Assembly (NCBI GenBank): GCA_031283485.1
Contig: JAITBR010000008.1
Coordinates: forward strand, 1-18,344
DNA length: 18,344 bases
Direction: 5' to 3'
From: Puniceicoccales bacterium
GTDB lineage: Bacteria; Verrucomicrobiota; Verrucomicrobiae; Opitutales; LL51
Shown: piece by piece, positions 16,556 to 18,344 of the stretch
Layout of the letters: each line of letters begins with the position of its first letter
Position numbering within the stretch: position 1 is the stretch's first letter
Notes under the pieces: model-generated
Database searches by the model: none
Seen by the model: only the letters and a program-made list of their open reading frames with translations
Told to the model about the DNA's origin: nothing
Made by a program: the position numbers and the translations under genes

Positions 16556-17870
16556 GAATATTTTTAGCGGCAACTTCAGAGTCGGAATTTTGGGTAACGG
16601 CCTCTCCGGAAGGGCTACATCTGAATGGTGTGAGAGGCATGGCGTCGAGCATATGGTCTTTGACCAAGGCGGCGGAGTAGAATTCACGGACAAAATTGCC
16701 ATATCTTTTAATTTGATAGTTCGAAGTCCAAGCTTTTTGGAGGATCATCCGTGGGTAATTTTGGCGCGCAGAAGTAAAGTGGTATGTATTGGCGAATTGG
16801 ATTTAGCAGCCAAATTTTGGAAAGGAGGAGTGGTGGCCGTTACCGGAACCAATGGCAAAACAACAACGGTTGAATTTTTGAAACATTCTCTGTGCAGCAT
16901 CGGCCGCCAAGCGGTAGCCGTGGGAAATATCGGGTTTCCATTTATAGGTGTTGTGGATGACAATATTATCAATGCCACGGATTCATGGGCGATTGTGGAA
17001 GTTAGTTCTTTTCAGGCACAGCAACTGCAAATAATGCGCCCCAATTACCTATTGTGGATAAATTTCGCTCCGGATCACCTCGATAGCCACCATTCCATGG
17101 AGTAATATTTCGCGGCAAAGTATAAACTAGTCGAGATGGCGAAATTTCACGATGGGGAACATCTATTTATCGGCGAAAGTGTTAAGAACTACACCAAAAA
17201 TCACTCTGGATTTGATCTATTGAATGGTGGAACGGTTTGTGGAGATGGTAATGTCCCGGACAATTCGTGTCTAAATATCCCGATGCAACGGAAAAATTTT
17301 GCATTGGTTGAAGAGTTTTGGAATGCTTGCGGCCTCGAAATGAAATGGCTAAGAAATGCAGCGGAAACCTTCTGTCTGCCGAAACACAGATTACAAAAGG
17401 TAAATTCCATCGAAAAAATCGATTTAAACGGCAATAGATTCAGCGTCGAATTTTGGAATGATTCGAAGGCCACGAACTTTCACGCATTCAAAGCAGCTAT
17501 TGATTCTTTTGACCGAAAACTAATTCTGATTGTTGGAGGAAAATCAAAAAATGAGGATGTTGAGCAGTACATCGTCGCTCTGCTCGATAAGGCTAAAGCA
17601 TTACTTCTACTCGGTGAAATGGGGAGAGTTATTTTTAACACATTGAGTGAAAGAAATCTCATAAGTTCGTTCGAGAATTGTAAATTTTTTGGCGACAAAA
17701 AATCTCTCTCACAGGATATTATGCGTGATGTCGTAAAATGTGCATTTAGTGTTGCAAGTGTAGAAGATATGGTGCTATTGTGTCCTGGGTTTTCGAGCCT
17801 GGATATGTTCAGTGGATATGACCAGCGTGGCCGTATGTACGAAGAATGTATTGAGGGATTGAATGGATGA
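16548..17870 (+). pseudogene. murD: UDP-N-acetylmuramoylalanine-D-glutamate ligase MurD, interrupted by an in-frame TAA
   Basis: MurD adds D-glutamate to UDP-MurNAc-L-Ala with ATP in the cytoplasm. Reading one frame from ATG 16548 gives 440 codons before TGA, the normal length (E. coli 438), with one TAA at codon 186 (17103-17105). Before the stop are the N-terminal Rossmann-like domain (GILGNGLSGRA), the ATP loop TGTNGKTTT (99-107), EVSSFQ (151-156) and DHLD (177-180). After it, still in frame, come FAAK with the lysine expected to be carbamylated (codon 191), the HRL motif, NDSKATN, GGKSK and the C-terminal CPGFSSLDMF...RG. Homologues read about SMEEYxAAK here, so a single change such as GAA to TAA explains the break. 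The pieces are 16548-17105 (185 residues) and, from the next ATG, 17136-17870 (244 residues); codon 191 lies in neither. The start overlaps mraY by 8 bases and the end overlaps a possible start of the LysM gene. It is otherwise undamaged, so a base-calling error is possible. Confidence 0.93.
17103..17105 (+). other. In-frame TAA inside murD
   Basis: The codons around it read ATG GAG TAA TAT TTC GCG GCA AAG. The same frame continues for 254 conserved codons afterwards, with no insertion or deletion. The context carries no clear recoding signal that I can see. Confidence 0.95.
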
Positions 17871-17899
17871 GTGTGTTTAACTTTTGGGAAAATTTTGCT

Positions 17900-18344
17900 A
17901 TGAATAAAGGTGTTTTTGGTGTGTGTGCAGCTTGTGTGCTTGTGCTATTGAATGGATGCTCGCTTTTTCAAAGTGATAAAGGTCGAGATGAACAAGTTAA
18001 GAATGTTGCACATAGCGTTCCTGAAAGAATAGCAAGAAGTGGTACGGATGTGAGGAAAAAACCAACTAAGCCATCGTGGACTGAAGACATTTGTTACAAG
18101 CAGAAGGAATCGGAGCATGCGAGCGTTGCCGCTACTCCCAGCGCCGAAAAGCTTTATACCGTACAAAGGGGCGATACAGTCTATGGCATAGCGCGGCGCT
18201 TGGGGTTATCAGCCAAGAAAATCATGGAGCTGAATGACATGGACAAATCTTCGAAACTGTACGTTGGCCAGACGATAAAGATTCCGGCAAGTGCGCATTT
18301 AGAATCGGTACGCGAACCAAGTGTTGCGAAAAAAAATAACACTA
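17900..18344 (+). CDS. LysM-domain lipoprotein (partial at the window end)
   Basis: The frame is open to the right edge. From ATG 17900 the protein starts with a short lipoprotein signal peptide, MNKGVFGVCAACVLVLLNGC; the cysteine at residue 20 would be lipidated (the residue at -2 is Asn, unusual but tolerated). A charged, flexible segment follows, then one LysM domain from about residue 91 (YTVQRGDTVYGIARRLGLS ... LYVGQTIKIP), a fold that binds N-acetylglucosamine in peptidoglycan. After it comes a basic low-complexity stretch, cut off here. An ATG at 17867 overlaps the murD stop (ATGA) and would add 11 residues to the signal peptide. GGGA lies 10 bases before 17900, and the shorter start gives the more typical signal. 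LysM proteins between murD and ftsW are known to me from related Opitutae, so a wall or division role is likely but inferred. Confidence 0.88.
   Translation, partial: MNKGVFGVCAACVLVLLNGCSLFQSDKGRDEQVKNVAHSVPERIARSGTDVRKKPTKPSWTEDICYKQKESEHASVAATPSAEKLYTVQRGDTVYGIARRLGLSAKKIMELNDMDKSSKLYVGQTIKIPASAHLESVREPSVAKKNNT

Noticed and set aside
16548..17870. A frameshift or insertion splitting murD
   Set aside because: Both halves are in the same frame with normal spacing. Only one stop codon separates them, so no indel is needed.
1..18344. CRISPR arrays, insertion sequences, phage or defence genes
   Set aside because: I saw no regularly spaced repeats, transposase or integrase motifs, or terminal inverted repeats. 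All large frames are explained by housekeeping genes.

Overview
The window looks like ordinary core chromosome from a member of the Verrucomicrobiota, most likely class Opitutae. That assignment is recalled from family resemblance and was not searched. The supports are the style of MnmA (a CPW motif after the P-loop), the small single-cluster ferredoxin, the cysteine-poor L33 protein, and the gene order mraY-murD-LysM lipoprotein. Base composition is moderately AT-rich by eye. There are no phage, IS, toxin-antitoxin, CRISPR or defence genes, and no stretch over 300 bases is empty.

Layout. (1) Bases 1-1283, plus strand: the C-terminal tail of secA overlaps mnmA. (2) 1315-1526, minus strand: tRNA-Leu(GAG) and tRNA-Pro(TGG). 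(3) 1629-1853, plus strand: a 4Fe-4S ferredoxin. (4) 1859-6110, minus strand: dnaG, rpoD and an unrecognised gene, a macromolecular-synthesis operon in which dnaG and rpoD overlap as TAATG. (5) 6208-12652, plus strand: transketolase, a ~990-residue AsmA-like membrane-anchored protein, ribosomal protein L33 and a SufS-type cysteine desulfurase. (6) 12676-15366, minus strand: pyruvate phosphate dikinase. (7) From about 15417, plus strand: a recognisable promoter, then mraY, an interrupted murD and a LysM lipoprotein cut by the window end. Group 7 is part of a peptidoglycan/division cluster.

The genes cover protein export (secA), tRNA wobble modification and its sulfur supply (mnmA, sufS), replication and transcription initiation (dnaG, rpoD), central carbon metabolism (tkt, ppdK) and cell-wall synthesis (mraY, murD, LysM protein).

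I found no new multi-gene system. The points worth a second look are molecular oddities in essential genes. murD carries an in-frame TAA exactly where the family usually has Glu or Gln, and the catalytic lysine lies in neither translatable fragment. The DnaG zinc-binding domain has lost three of its four metal ligands to serine. The SufS-type protein has Ala in place of a nearly invariant PLP-contacting Gln. Most start codons have no Shine-Dalgarno sequence.
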